Of a DNA stretch of 5,561 bases, positions 1 through 5,561 are shown piece by piece. The translations under genes were made by a program, and so were the position numbers. This stretch comes from an uncultured Oscillospiraceae bacterium (GTDB lineage Bacteria > Bacillota > Clostridia > Oscillospirales > Oscillospiraceae), in NCBI GenBank assembly GCA_944385775.1, contig CALWYM010000044.1:1-5561 (forward strand), given 5' to 3'. Every line of letters begins with the position of its first letter. Positions within the stretch are counted from its first letter, which is position 1. Below the pieces are notes generated by a model. It made no database searches. It worked only from the letters and a program-made list of their open reading frames with translations, and was not told where the DNA came from.

Positions 1-983
1 AGCAGTGCGGAGTCCAAAATATCCGCACGGTTTGTAGCCGCCATTACAATGACGCCCTCATTATTAGAGAAACCATCCATCTCAACGAGAAGCTGGTTCA
101 GGGTCTGCTCACGCTCATCGTGACCGCCGCCAAGACCACTTCCGCGCTGACGACCAACAGCATCGATTTCGTCTATGAAAATAATTGCAGGGGCAAGCTT
201 TTTAGCCTGATCAAACAGGTCACGAACACGGGAGGCACCAACGCCTACATAAAGCTCAACGAAGTCTGAACCTGAAATTGAGAGAAACTGCACGTTTGCT
301 TCGCCGGCAACAGCTTTTGCAAGAAGAGTTTTACCGGTACCAGGAGGACCTATGAGCAGTATGCCCTTAGGAATCCTTGCGCCCAACGCAGTATATTTTT
401 GCGGATTTTTAAGGAAGTCAACTATTTCCTCAAGTTCCGCTTTCTCCTCATCGGCTCCTGCCACGTCTTGGAAGGTTACACGGCGTTTTTCCTCACTGCC
501 AAGCCTTGTACGAGCCTTGCCAAAGCGCCCAACGCCTCCGGCTCCGCCAGCGCCTCCGCTGGCTTTGTTAATCATCACAAACCAGAGGGCGCACATTATC
601 ATTATGATTACAAGGTATGGCACAAATGAGATCCACCACGGGTTCCAATCCTGCGCATAGGTGTAATCCGAGATAATGCCTGCCTCGTACTGTTCGTTAA
701 TAAGCTCTGAAAGGTCATTATAGAAAATGCTTATATTCATCAGAGCGTGACTTATTTCGGTACTTCCGTTATAGGGTTCCTTCAAAGTCATGTAAACAGT
801 ATCATTTTCTACTGCAAAGTAATCAACATTCTCCTGCTCAAACTGCTTATACATTTCGGCGTAGCTAACACCTGTATAGCTGACGTTAGTGTCGGAGAGA
901 AGATAGACAACGGCTACTAAAATAATAAGGATAAAAACATAAAAGCCGATATCAGGTTTTCTAATTTTGTTCTTGTTGTCCAA
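1..983 (-). CDS. ftsH: ATP-dependent zinc metalloprotease FtsH, N-terminal part (3' end cut by window edge)
   Basis: FtsH is a membrane-anchored hexameric AAA+ protease that extracts and degrades misfolded membrane proteins and selected regulators. I read 327 codons from a TTG start. They show a short basic N-terminus, a first membrane segment (about residues 13-29), an acidic and aromatic extracytoplasmic region (30-117), a second membrane segment (about 117-138), a glycine-rich linker (143-152) and the start of the AAA module. Walker A GPPGTGKT is at 212-219, the pore loop LYVGVGASR at 244-252 and Walker B IIFIDEID at 267-274. The second region of homology begins at AATNRADILD (315-324). 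The arginine fingers and the zinc-binding HExxH protease site would lie beyond the window. TTG was chosen because it has a well-placed Shine-Dalgarno and leaves a complete first membrane segment; the first in-frame ATG (residue 44) would delete that segment. It follows hpt after 41 nt, as in Bacilli. Family assignment is very secure. Confidence 0.96.
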   Translation of the reverse strand, partial: MDNKNKIRKPDIGFYVFILIILVAVVYLLSDTNVSYTGVSYAEMYKQFEQENVDYFAVENDTVYMTLKEPYNGSTEISHALMNISIFYNDLSELINEQYEAGIISDYTYAQDWNPWWISFVPYLVIIMIMCALWFVMINKASGGAGGAGGVGRFGKARTRLGSEEKRRVTFQDVAGADEEKAELEEIVDFLKNPQKYTALGARIPKGILLIGPPGTGKTLLAKAVAGEANVQFLSISGSDFVELYVGVGASRVRDLFDQAKKLAPAIIFIDEIDAVGRQRGSGLGGGHDEREQTLNQLLVEMDGFSNNEGVIVMAATNRADILDSAL

Positions 984-987
984 ACTA

Positions 988-998
988 TCACTTCTTTC
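988..998 (-). promoter_or_regulatory. Ribosome binding site that decides the ftsH TTG start
   Basis: On the minus strand this reads GAAAGAAGTGA, close to the consensus AAGGAGGTGA. It ends 4 nt before the TTG at 983-981, so the AAGAAG core sits about 7 nt upstream. No in-frame ATG or GTG lies at a suitable distance. This supports TTG initiation for ftsH. Confidence 0.75.
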
Positions 999-1024
999 TA
1001 ATGGGGGTGTTCGTAATAGGTTAA

Positions 1025-1570
1025 TCAGGCGTAAATCTCTGGCTTGAGAACACCTATGTAGGGAAGATTTCGGTAGCGCTCAGCATAGTCAAGACCGTAT
1101 CCTACGATAAACTCATCAGGACAGAGAAAACCGACATAATCTGCGGTAATGTCAGCTTTTCTTCTGGCAGGTTTATCAAGAAGGGTACATATGGCAACGG
1201 AGGCGGGCTTGCGCTGCTGGATATAATTCTTAAGAAAAGAGAGAGTAACACCGGAATCAAGAATATCTTCAATGATAATCACATGGCGACCCTCAACGGA
1301 GTAGCTAAGATCCTTTCTAATTTTTACCGCTCCTGTGGTGGTAGTACCGTTCTCGTAGGAAGAAACCACCATAAAGTCTATATCACAGTATGCGTCAATA
1401 CAGCGTGCAAGATCTGCCATAAACACAAATGAGCCCTTTAGCACGCCAACAATGAGGGGGTTTTTGTCCTTATAGTCCTCAGTTATTTTTGCGCCGAGCT
1501 CCTTAACTTTAGCATTCACCTCTTCTGCTGAGAAAAATATGCGCTCAATATCATTTTGAATCTCACTCAT
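1025..1570 (-). CDS. hpt: Hypoxanthine (guanine) phosphoribosyltransferase
   Basis: This cytosolic purine-salvage enzyme transfers phosphoribose from PRPP to hypoxanthine or guanine, giving IMP or GMP. The protein is 181 residues, the usual length for the bacterial enzyme. Visible motifs are the pyrophosphate-binding loop VLKGS (43-47), the flexible-loop region around SSYENGTTTTG (70-80) and the PRPP motif IIIEDILDSGVTL (98-110) with acidic pair E101/D102 and D105. By alignment to the human enzyme, K133 and F154 contact the base and D161 coordinates metal. The ATG lies 3 nt after the tilS stop (TAG GAT ATG), and its Shine-Dalgarno GAGGAG is inside the last codons of tilS, so translational coupling is likely. 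In Listeria the two proteins are fused; here they are separate. Firmicutes homologues are known to be inhibited by (p)ppGpp; that is family knowledge, not visible here. The gene is also called hprT. Confidence 0.97.
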   Translation of the reverse strand: MSEIQNDIERIFFSAEEVNAKVKELGAKITEDYKDKNPLIVGVLKGSFVFMADLARCIDAYCDIDFMVVSSYENGTTTTGAVKIRKDLSYSVEGRHVIIIEDILDSGVTLSFLKNYIQQRKPASVAICTLLDKPARRKADITADYVGFLCPDEFIVGYGLDYAERYRNLPYIGVLKPEIYA

Positions 1571-1573
1571 ATC

Positions 1574-2911
1574 CTAAATCTCCTCAATAATTACATTCAA
1601 TACACTGTCACCGATTTCCGGTCGAACCCTGACGCTGCTGCCGATTCCGGCAATAGCAATGGGACCAAGCTCGTCGGCGAAAACAGGTATCGCGTCCCGC
1701 GTATGCGCAGGAATTTTCCTTTCTATAAAGAGTTTCTTAAGGCTTTTTGTGCCTGATTTCTCAGATAGAACGATTTTATCACCTAGCACACGTGGTCTGA
1801 CTAATATCTTACCACAAACGTTTTCAGTTTTGAATAGGAAAGACGTAAAAGATTTGTGAATAGTACCATTGAAAACATTTTTTTCACAGTAAATCCTTAC
1901 CCCAATTTCGTCTAAAACAGTTTCTCCGTCCGTATTAAGTTCTACGGGAGAAAAGGTAAGGTGTTCAGGCTGACCCACCGCGAGAAATCCGTATTCTCTT
2001 CTTACCGAAACACCAGGAAGATTTAAAACCGCAGACGGTGAGCTGTTTTTGCAAAGCTCAAAAACCTTTTCTATATGATTATGGCTAAGTCCGCTCCCTA
2101 AAATACTGCGCAGAGCTCTTGAAGAAACCGAGCGAGGAGCTGAAAGGAGAGAGGAGACAGGAATTCGTCCGTCTTTAAAGTTTTCCTTAAAAAAAACATG
2201 CGCCAGATCCTCCATGTATGCGTTATCACTCCGAAGCTGCTCAGTCATTGAATACGTCAGAGAAGAAACCTCTTTATTGATTTTTCTCATTACTGGAGTG
2301 ATGTGATGGCGAATAAGATTCCTGGAATAATCATCGGAAAGATTAGAGGAGTCAGTTCTGTATGGAATATTATTCTTTTTAAGGTAATCCTCAATTTCGG
2401 ACCGTGTTACGGAAAGGAGGGGACGGATTATATTATCACGTTTTGGCGGGATCCCACAAAGCCCGGCAAGTCCGGTTCCGCGGCATAGGCGGAAAAGGAC
2501 GGTCTCAAGGTTATCGTCCGCATTATGTGCGGTGGCGATGAAGTCAATCAAATTGTCCCGGGCAGTCTGCTGAAAAAAGTCGTACCGCAGTTCTCTTGCC
2601 GTTTCCTCAATGCCTTTTCCCATAATGGAGGCTGCTTTTTTAATATCGTCTGACCCGACAAAAAGGGGAATACCGGCATTTTTGCACCAGTCTGCAAGAA
2701 ACTGCTGGTCACCATCGGATTCCTCTCCACGAAGCTTATGGTTAAAATGAGCCCCATATATTCTGACAGAAAGAAAATCTTTTATATTCCACAGAAAATG
2801 CAAAAGACACATTGAGTCAGCGCCGCCAGATACGCCGACCAATACGGAGGTGCCTGACGGCAGCATATTATATTTTTGAATGTTTTCCAAAATCTTGTCT
2901 TGAAAGCTCAT
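1574..2911 (-). CDS. tilS: tRNA(Ile)-lysidine synthase
   Basis: TilS uses ATP to attach lysine to cytidine 34 of the CAU-anticodon isoleucine tRNA. This switches the tRNA from AUG to AUA decoding and from Met to Ile charging, and it is essential in most bacteria. The protein is 445 residues, normal for the family. The N-terminal PP-loop ATPase domain has SGGADS (28-33), followed by AHFNHKLRGEESDGD (54-68), EETARELRYDFF (102-113), ATAHNADDNLET (126-137) with RGTGL (144-148), RPLLSVTR (163-170) and DSSNLSDDYSRNLIR (187-201). A helical middle region follows, then a C-terminal substrate-binding domain with RPRVLGDKI (372-380) and KSLKKLFIERKIP (389-401). The ATG directly abuts the dnaB stop codon and leaves 24 residues before VGVSGG, similar to the Bacillus enzyme, so I keep this start. 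In B. subtilis TilS and HprT have been reported to influence ftsH transcription; whether that holds here is unknown. Confidence 0.97.
   Translation of the reverse strand: MSFQDKILENIQKYNMLPSGTSVLVGVSGGADSMCLLHFLWNIKDFLSVRIYGAHFNHKLRGEESDGDQQFLADWCKNAGIPLFVGSDDIKKAASIMGKGIEETARELRYDFFQQTARDNLIDFIATAHNADDNLETVLFRLCRGTGLAGLCGIPPKRDNIIRPLLSVTRSEIEDYLKKNNIPYRTDSSNLSDDYSRNLIRHHITPVMRKINKEVSSLTYSMTEQLRSDNAYMEDLAHVFFKENFKDGRIPVSSLLSAPRSVSSRALRSILGSGLSHNHIEKVFELCKNSSPSAVLNLPGVSVRREYGFLAVGQPEHLTFSPVELNTDGETVLDEIGVRIYCEKNVFNGTIHKSFTSFLFKTENVCGKILVRPRVLGDKIVLSEKSGTKSLKKLFIERKIPAHTRDAIPVFADELGPIAIAGIGSSVRVRPEIGDSVLNVIIEEI
1580..1585 (-). promoter_or_regulatory. Ribosome binding site of hpt inside the end of tilS
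   Basis: GAGGAG on the minus strand, encoding the last two glutamates of TilS, lies 9 nt before the hpt ATG. The overlap means that ribosomes finishing tilS pass over the hpt initiation region, which favours coupled translation of the two genes. Confidence 0.75.
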
Positions 2912-4261
2912 TTATCCCTCTTCGTGCACTGTGTCAAGGGTAGAGAAAGACGTAAATTCCGGAAGCCATCTCAGGTTTACAGTTCTTGTTTCTCCACGCC
3001 TGTTTTTCAAGATTATGCACTCTGCAATATTCGGTGTTTCAGTTTCCTGGTTATAATAGTCGTCTCTGTACAGACCGATAACTATATCGGCGTCCTGCTC
3101 AATAGATCCCGACTCTCTCAGATCAGAAAGCATGGGGCGCTTATTTGTTCTTGATTCATTGGCACGGGAAAGCTGAGCAAGACAGATCACAGGAACATTA
3201 AGGTCCTTTGCCATTATTTTAAGCATACGGCTTATGTCGGAAACAACCTGGGTTCTGTTTTCGCCGGCGTGCCCTCCTGGACTTCCGGCGGACTGCATAA
3301 GCTGCAGGTAGTCTATGACCACAAGTCCCAAATCCTTAATTCTCCGGCAGGCTGCGTTCATGTCAGCAACAGACAGCATAGGGTTGTCATCAAAATGAAT
3401 GTCTGTCGCGCCTATGGTGGCGCTGGCGTTTGCAACCTTGCGCCAATCATCATCGGACAGCGCTCCGGTCTGAAGCTTTCTGAAATCCACAAAGCTCTCG
3501 CTGGACAAAAGGCGCAGACACAGCTGCTCCTTGCTCATTTCCAGAGAAAACATAACCACAGCCTTGCTGGAGGTTTTGGCAACATGAAGTGCCATATTAA
3601 GCGCAATACTCGTTTTTCCCATACCGGGACGGGAAGCAATAATTATAAGATCTGATTTGTTAAGACCCATTATGGCATTATCCAGATCTGTAAGACCGGA
3701 GGACAGACCCGGGAGCTTACTTCCGTTTTTAGCTGCTTCGGAAAGATGAGTGTAAACCTCAACCAGAACACGAGATATAGGCTCAAGTCCCTTTGCGGAA
3801 CGCCCCTGACGTATAGAAAAAATCTTTTGCTCCGCAATGTCAAGGACTCGGGGAGCTTCACTGGATGGATCCTTAGCAATGGCGGAAATTTCATTTCCCA
3901 CTTCGGCTATTTGCCTTAAAATAGAACGGTCCTTGATTATGCCAACATATTCCATAACATTTGCAACAGTTGGGGTCAGCTCCATCAGATGATAGAGGTA
4001 ATCATAGGTCTGTTCATTGGCATATCCCATGGAAACCATGCTGTTAAGCACCATGACAGGGTCAACGGTTTTTGAATAGTTAAACATGGAATATATAGTC
4101 TCATATATATGTTTATTTATGTCTACATAGAAATCGTCAGCGCTTAGGACGGTAATTACGTCAGCTATGCACTTAGAGTCCATGAGCATTGCTCCCAGAA
4201 CAGCCTGTTCCGCCTCGGTGCTGTGGGGCATTTGCTTAACAAAAAGCTCGTCCATAGCCAT
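2912..4261 (-). CDS. dnaB: Replicative DNA helicase (DnaB family; DnaC in Bacillus naming)
   Basis: This is the hexameric 5'-3' helicase that unwinds DNA at the replication fork and recruits primase. The 449 residues match the usual length of 440-470. The N-terminal domain starts with the typical MPHSTEAEQAVLGAML (11-26), followed by a helical linker and GLSSGLTDLD (185-194) entering the RecA-like ATPase. Walker A RPGMGKT is at 211-217, EMS at 241-243 and Walker B LVVIDYLQLM at 313-322. The DNA-binding/hexamer region LAQLSRANESRTNKRP (361-376) is followed by SDLRESGSIEQDAD (379-392) and the late ILKNRRGE element (417-424) that carries the probable arginine finger. No intein interrupts Walker A, a common insertion site in this family. 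The start is uncertain: the first ATG (4261) has its purine tract directly against it, whereas the ATG two codons on (4255) has better spacing and gives 447 residues. It lies 18 nt after rplI, the standard Firmicutes neighbour. Confidence 0.98.
   Translation of the reverse strand: MAMDELFVKQMPHSTEAEQAVLGAMLMDSKCIADVITVLSADDFYVDINKHIYETIYSMFNYSKTVDPVMVLNSMVSMGYANEQTYDYLYHLMELTPTVANVMEYVGIIKDRSILRQIAEVGNEISAIAKDPSSEAPRVLDIAEQKIFSIRQGRSAKGLEPISRVLVEVYTHLSEAAKNGSKLPGLSSGLTDLDNAIMGLNKSDLIIIASRPGMGKTSIALNMALHVAKTSSKAVVMFSLEMSKEQLCLRLLSSESFVDFRKLQTGALSDDDWRKVANASATIGATDIHFDDNPMLSVADMNAACRRIKDLGLVVIDYLQLMQSAGSPGGHAGENRTQVVSDISRMLKIMAKDLNVPVICLAQLSRANESRTNKRPMLSDLRESGSIEQDADIVIGLYRDDYYNQETETPNIAECIILKNRRGETRTVNLRWLPEFTSFSTLDTVHEEG
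2915..2923 (-). promoter_or_regulatory. Ribosome binding site of tilS inside the end of dnaB
   Basis: GAAGAGGGA, encoding the last three dnaB residues (Glu-Glu-Gly), is followed by the junction TAAATG, where the dnaB stop and tilS start touch with no gap. The AGAGG core is 5 nt from the ATG. This arrangement strongly suggests coupled translation. Confidence 0.7.
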
Positions 4262-4270
4262 TCTCTTTTC
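4262..4270 (-). promoter_or_regulatory. Weak ribosome binding site bearing on the dnaB start choice
   Basis: GAAAAGAGA on the minus strand is immediately next to the ATG at 4261 but 6 nt from the in-frame ATG at 4255. Spacing favours the second ATG, giving a protein that begins MDELFVKQ. The match to a Shine-Dalgarno is weak, so the choice is tentative. Confidence 0.45.
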
Positions 4271-4279
4271 GGAGTAAAT

Positions 4280-4729
4280 TTATTGTTCCTTTTCGGTAGT
4301 AACAACGGTAAAGCTGCCGCTTATTTCGTGACCAAGCTTGCACTTAACAGTAAATGTTCCAAAGGTTTTAATTGGCTCCATAATTATACGGTTTTTCTCA
4401 ATTACGATACCGTACTGATCGGCAAGAGCCTCTGAAACCTCTTTAGATGTGACAGAACCAAAAAGTTTTCCGCCCTTTCCGGCGCTGGCAGGAACCTTTA
4501 CGGTGCAGCTTCCAAGCTTCTTTTTAATCTCGTTAGCCTCGGCAATTTCCTGTTCTTCCTTGCGCTGACGGGCTTTCTCCTGCTGCTGCATTATGTTTAT
4601 ATTATCGGCAGTTGCCTGCACGGCAAGACCTTTTGGAAAAAGGAAGTTTCTGGCGTAGCCGTCGGAAACCTCTACCATCTGTCCCTTTTTACCATGGTCT
4701 CTAACATCTTTTTGAAGTATAACTTTCAT
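4280..4729 (-). CDS. rplI: Large-subunit ribosomal protein bL9
   Basis: bL9 binds 23S rRNA near the base of the L1 stalk and reaches out from the ribosome; losing it affects frame maintenance and translation fidelity in model bacteria. From the ATG at 4729 the protein is 149 residues, the standard size. The N-terminal rRNA-binding domain begins MKVILQKDV and carries the family signature between residues 13 and 40: GKKGQMVEVSDGYARN, then FLFPKGLAVQAT. A long charged helix (about 41-72) links it to the C-terminal domain, which includes GKLFGSVTSKEV (87-98) and GIVIEKNRI (107-115). The frame is open upstream to a TTG at 4747, but that extension contains the Shine-Dalgarno AAAGGA and would add six residues not found in the family, so ATG is preferred. 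The gene starts 29 nt after the gdpP stop. Confidence 0.97.
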   Translation of the reverse strand: MKVILQKDVRDHGKKGQMVEVSDGYARNFLFPKGLAVQATADNINIMQQQEKARQRKEEQEIAEANEIKKKLGSCTVKVPASAGKGGKLFGSVTSKEVSEALADQYGIVIEKNRIIMEPIKTFGTFTVKCKLGHEISGSFTVVTTEKEQ

Positions 4730-4738
4730 TTTAAACGT

Positions 4739-4744
4739 TCCTTT
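4739..4744 (-). promoter_or_regulatory. Ribosome binding site that decides the rplI start
   Basis: AAAGGA on the minus strand ends 9 nt before the ATG at 4729. It lies within the possible TTG-initiated extension (4747), which argues that the extension is untranslated leader and that bL9 starts at MKVILQ. Confidence 0.8.
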
Positions 4745-4758
4745 CAATAATTATCCCT

Positions 4759-5561
4759 TTATTTTCTGACTTCTGACGGAGTATTATCGTCAAGATAGTG
4801 ATCTATTGCTATAAGGAGATCACGCACAACGTCCTTTTGAGTTTTTCCACTTATCTGAGCGCCTGCCTGAGTACTGTTTCCGCCACCGCCAAGCTTTTCC
4901 AGAATTACCTGTACATTAATTTCTCCAAGGCTTCTTGCAGATATATCAATAGTGCTCGCTGTCGGGAAAACGACAAAGGACGCGTTTACCCCCTGTATAT
5001 TCAAAAGCTCGTCAGCCGCCTGGGAGGCGATAATTCTGTTCTCGCCTGTGTCAGGGGCGGCAATGGCAATGCCGGCACGGTATATTTTTGCCCTTTGAAT
5101 AATGGAATATCGTGCAGTAGTACTTTTAAGGTCTGTCTTGAACAGTTCCTTGACTTCGTAGGTATCGGCTCCGGCGCGGCGCAAAAATGCCGCTGCATCA
5201 AAGGTACGGCTACCTGTGCGTATGGTAAAGTTTTTCGTATCGAGAACTATTCCGGACAAAAGGGCTTCCGCCTCGTACCGTAAAATATCCGACTGCTCAA
5301 CCATATATTGAAGAAGCTCTGTCACAAGCTCGCAAGTGGAGGACGCATAAGGCTCGTGAAGAGACAGAGCGGCGTTTTGAATATAGGTGGCAGCCCGTCT
5401 ATGGTGGTCAATAAGAGCAACCTTATTGCAGCTTAAAAGCAAAGACTCACTTTCCACCGTTTCAGGTCTGTTTGTGTCAACTATAACTAGAAGACTTGAC
5501 GCATTTACCTGCAAAATCGCTTCTTGCGGGTCAATAAATACCCCCTCATATTCGGGGAGGG
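4759..5561 (-). CDS. gdpP: Cyclic-di-AMP phosphodiesterase GdpP, C-terminal DHH-DHHA1 part (5' end cut by window edge)
   Basis: GdpP (YybT) is a membrane-bound enzyme that hydrolyses c-di-AMP to pApA and so affects potassium and osmotic balance, cell-wall stress tolerance and beta-lactam resistance in Firmicutes. The 266 visible residues are the catalytic end; the membrane segments, PAS, degenerate GGDEF and first DHH motif would be off the right edge. Using positions from the window edge, I see VDTNRP (26-31), the DHH signature IDHHRR (50-55), EPYASSTCELVTELL (69-83), SGIVLDTKNFTIRTGSRTFDA (about 102-122, metal ligand D107) and the DHHA1 domain with ISARSLGEINVQ (about 206-217) and LGGGGNSTQAGAQI (223-236). 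The last motif normally reads GGGH; here Asn228 takes the His position. The frame stays open to the edge with no start codon needed; the TTG at 5514 is internal. The LDTKNF/RTGSRTFDA block and the rplI-dnaB neighbours favour GdpP over NrnA or a stand-alone Pde2-type enzyme. Confidence 0.92.
   Translation of the reverse strand, partial: LPEYEGVFIDPQEAILQVNASSLLVIVDTNRPETVESESLLLSCNKVALIDHHRRAATYIQNAALSLHEPYASSTCELVTELLQYMVEQSDILRYEAEALLSGIVLDTKNFTIRTGSRTFDAAAFLRRAGADTYEVKELFKTDLKSTTARYSIIQRAKIYRAGIAIAAPDTGENRIIASQAADELLNIQGVNASFVVFPTASTIDISARSLGEINVQVILEKLGGGGNSTQAGAQISGKTQKDVVRDLLIAIDHYLDDNTPSEVRK

Larger units (their letters stand above)
1..5561 (-). other. Probable single transcription unit gdpP-rplI-dnaB-tilS-hpt-ftsH
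   Basis: Six co-directional genes are separated by 29, 18, 0, 3 and 41 nt in transcription order. None of the gaps holds an inverted repeat followed by a T-run, and no good -35/-10 pair stands out. The Shine-Dalgarno sequences of tilS and hpt lie inside the preceding gene. These observations support co-transcription; the operon promoter and terminator are outside the window. Internal promoters inside coding sequence cannot be excluded by eye, and the 41-nt gap before ftsH is the likeliest place for independent control. Confidence 0.75.

Noticed and set aside
352..660. Plus-strand open frame of 102 codons, proline/alanine/serine rich
   Set aside because: It is antisense to the FtsH linker and AAA start; the Pro/Ala-rich stretch is the reverse reading of the glycine-rich linker.
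984..1024. Terminator or attenuator between hpt and ftsH
   Set aside because: No inverted repeat with a following T-run is present in the 41 nt; the C-run alone is not a signal I can support.
3600..3640. Possible intein in dnaB at Walker A
   Set aside because: The reading frame runs through RPGMGKTSIALN without insertion and total length is normal.
3269..3655. Plus-strand open frame of 128 codons opposite dnaB
   Set aside because: It is antisense to the DnaB ATPase core, including the Walker motifs; there is no motif or neighbour to support a gene.
4730..4747. TTG at 4747 as the start of bL9
   Set aside because: The extension contains the AAAGGA ribosome binding site and adds six residues absent from the family.
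4750..4793. TTGACG at 4793-4788 and GATAAT at 4755-4750 (minus strand) as a promoter for rplI
   Set aside because: The two boxes are 32 nt apart rather than about 17, and no matching partner box sits at a proper distance from either one.
4798..5283. Plus-strand open frame of 161 codons opposite gdpP
   Set aside because: It lies wholly antisense to strongly recognisable GdpP catalytic motifs, has no recognisable domain, and its cysteine-rich, low-coherence translation is typical of a shadow frame.
1..5561. A previously undescribed accessory system
   Set aside because: Every coding region is a recognised core housekeeping gene in conserved order, with no leftover open frame, repeat array or compositional shift that would suggest a hidden system.

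Overview
The window holds six housekeeping genes, all on the minus strand. In transcription order (right to left) they are gdpP (5' part missing), rplI, dnaB, tilS, hpt and ftsH (3' part missing). Gaps are 29 nt or less, except for 41 nt in front of ftsH. I see no terminator-like hairpin and no convincing internal promoter, so this looks like one segment of a longer operon whose promoter and end both lie outside the window. Coding density is nearly complete and there is no gene-free stretch over 300 bases. No RNA gene, mobile element, CRISPR array or repeat family is visible.

Gene content and order point to a Gram-positive bacterium of the Firmicutes (Bacillota), most likely class Clostridia and perhaps the Ruminococcaceae/Oscillospiraceae. 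The order gdpP-rplI-replicative helicase and the order tilS-hpt-ftsH are both well-known Firmicutes blocks. In Bacillus subtilis they sit at two separate loci near the origin; here they are directly joined. Base composition is moderate, and Shine-Dalgarno sequences are purine-rich, several of them inside the end of the upstream gene. The family-level assignment is inference.

Right part (about 4280-5561): the DHH-DHHA1 catalytic end of a membrane-anchored c-di-AMP phosphodiesterase, then ribosomal protein bL9. Middle (2912-4261): replicative helicase, whose stop codon abuts the tilS start codon. Left part (1-2911): tRNA(Ile)-lysidine synthase, hypoxanthine phosphoribosyltransferase 3 nt after it, and the N-terminal two-thirds or so of the AAA+ membrane protease FtsH, which begins at a TTG codon.

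Together the genes cover nucleotide-messenger turnover, ribosome structure, chromosome replication, decoding accuracy, purine salvage and membrane protein quality control. I found no sign of a novel or accessory system. The more interesting points are an unusual residue in the GdpP DHHA1 glycine motif, the joined six-gene order, the co-location of two proteins known from relatives as (p)ppGpp targets, and several start-codon decisions.
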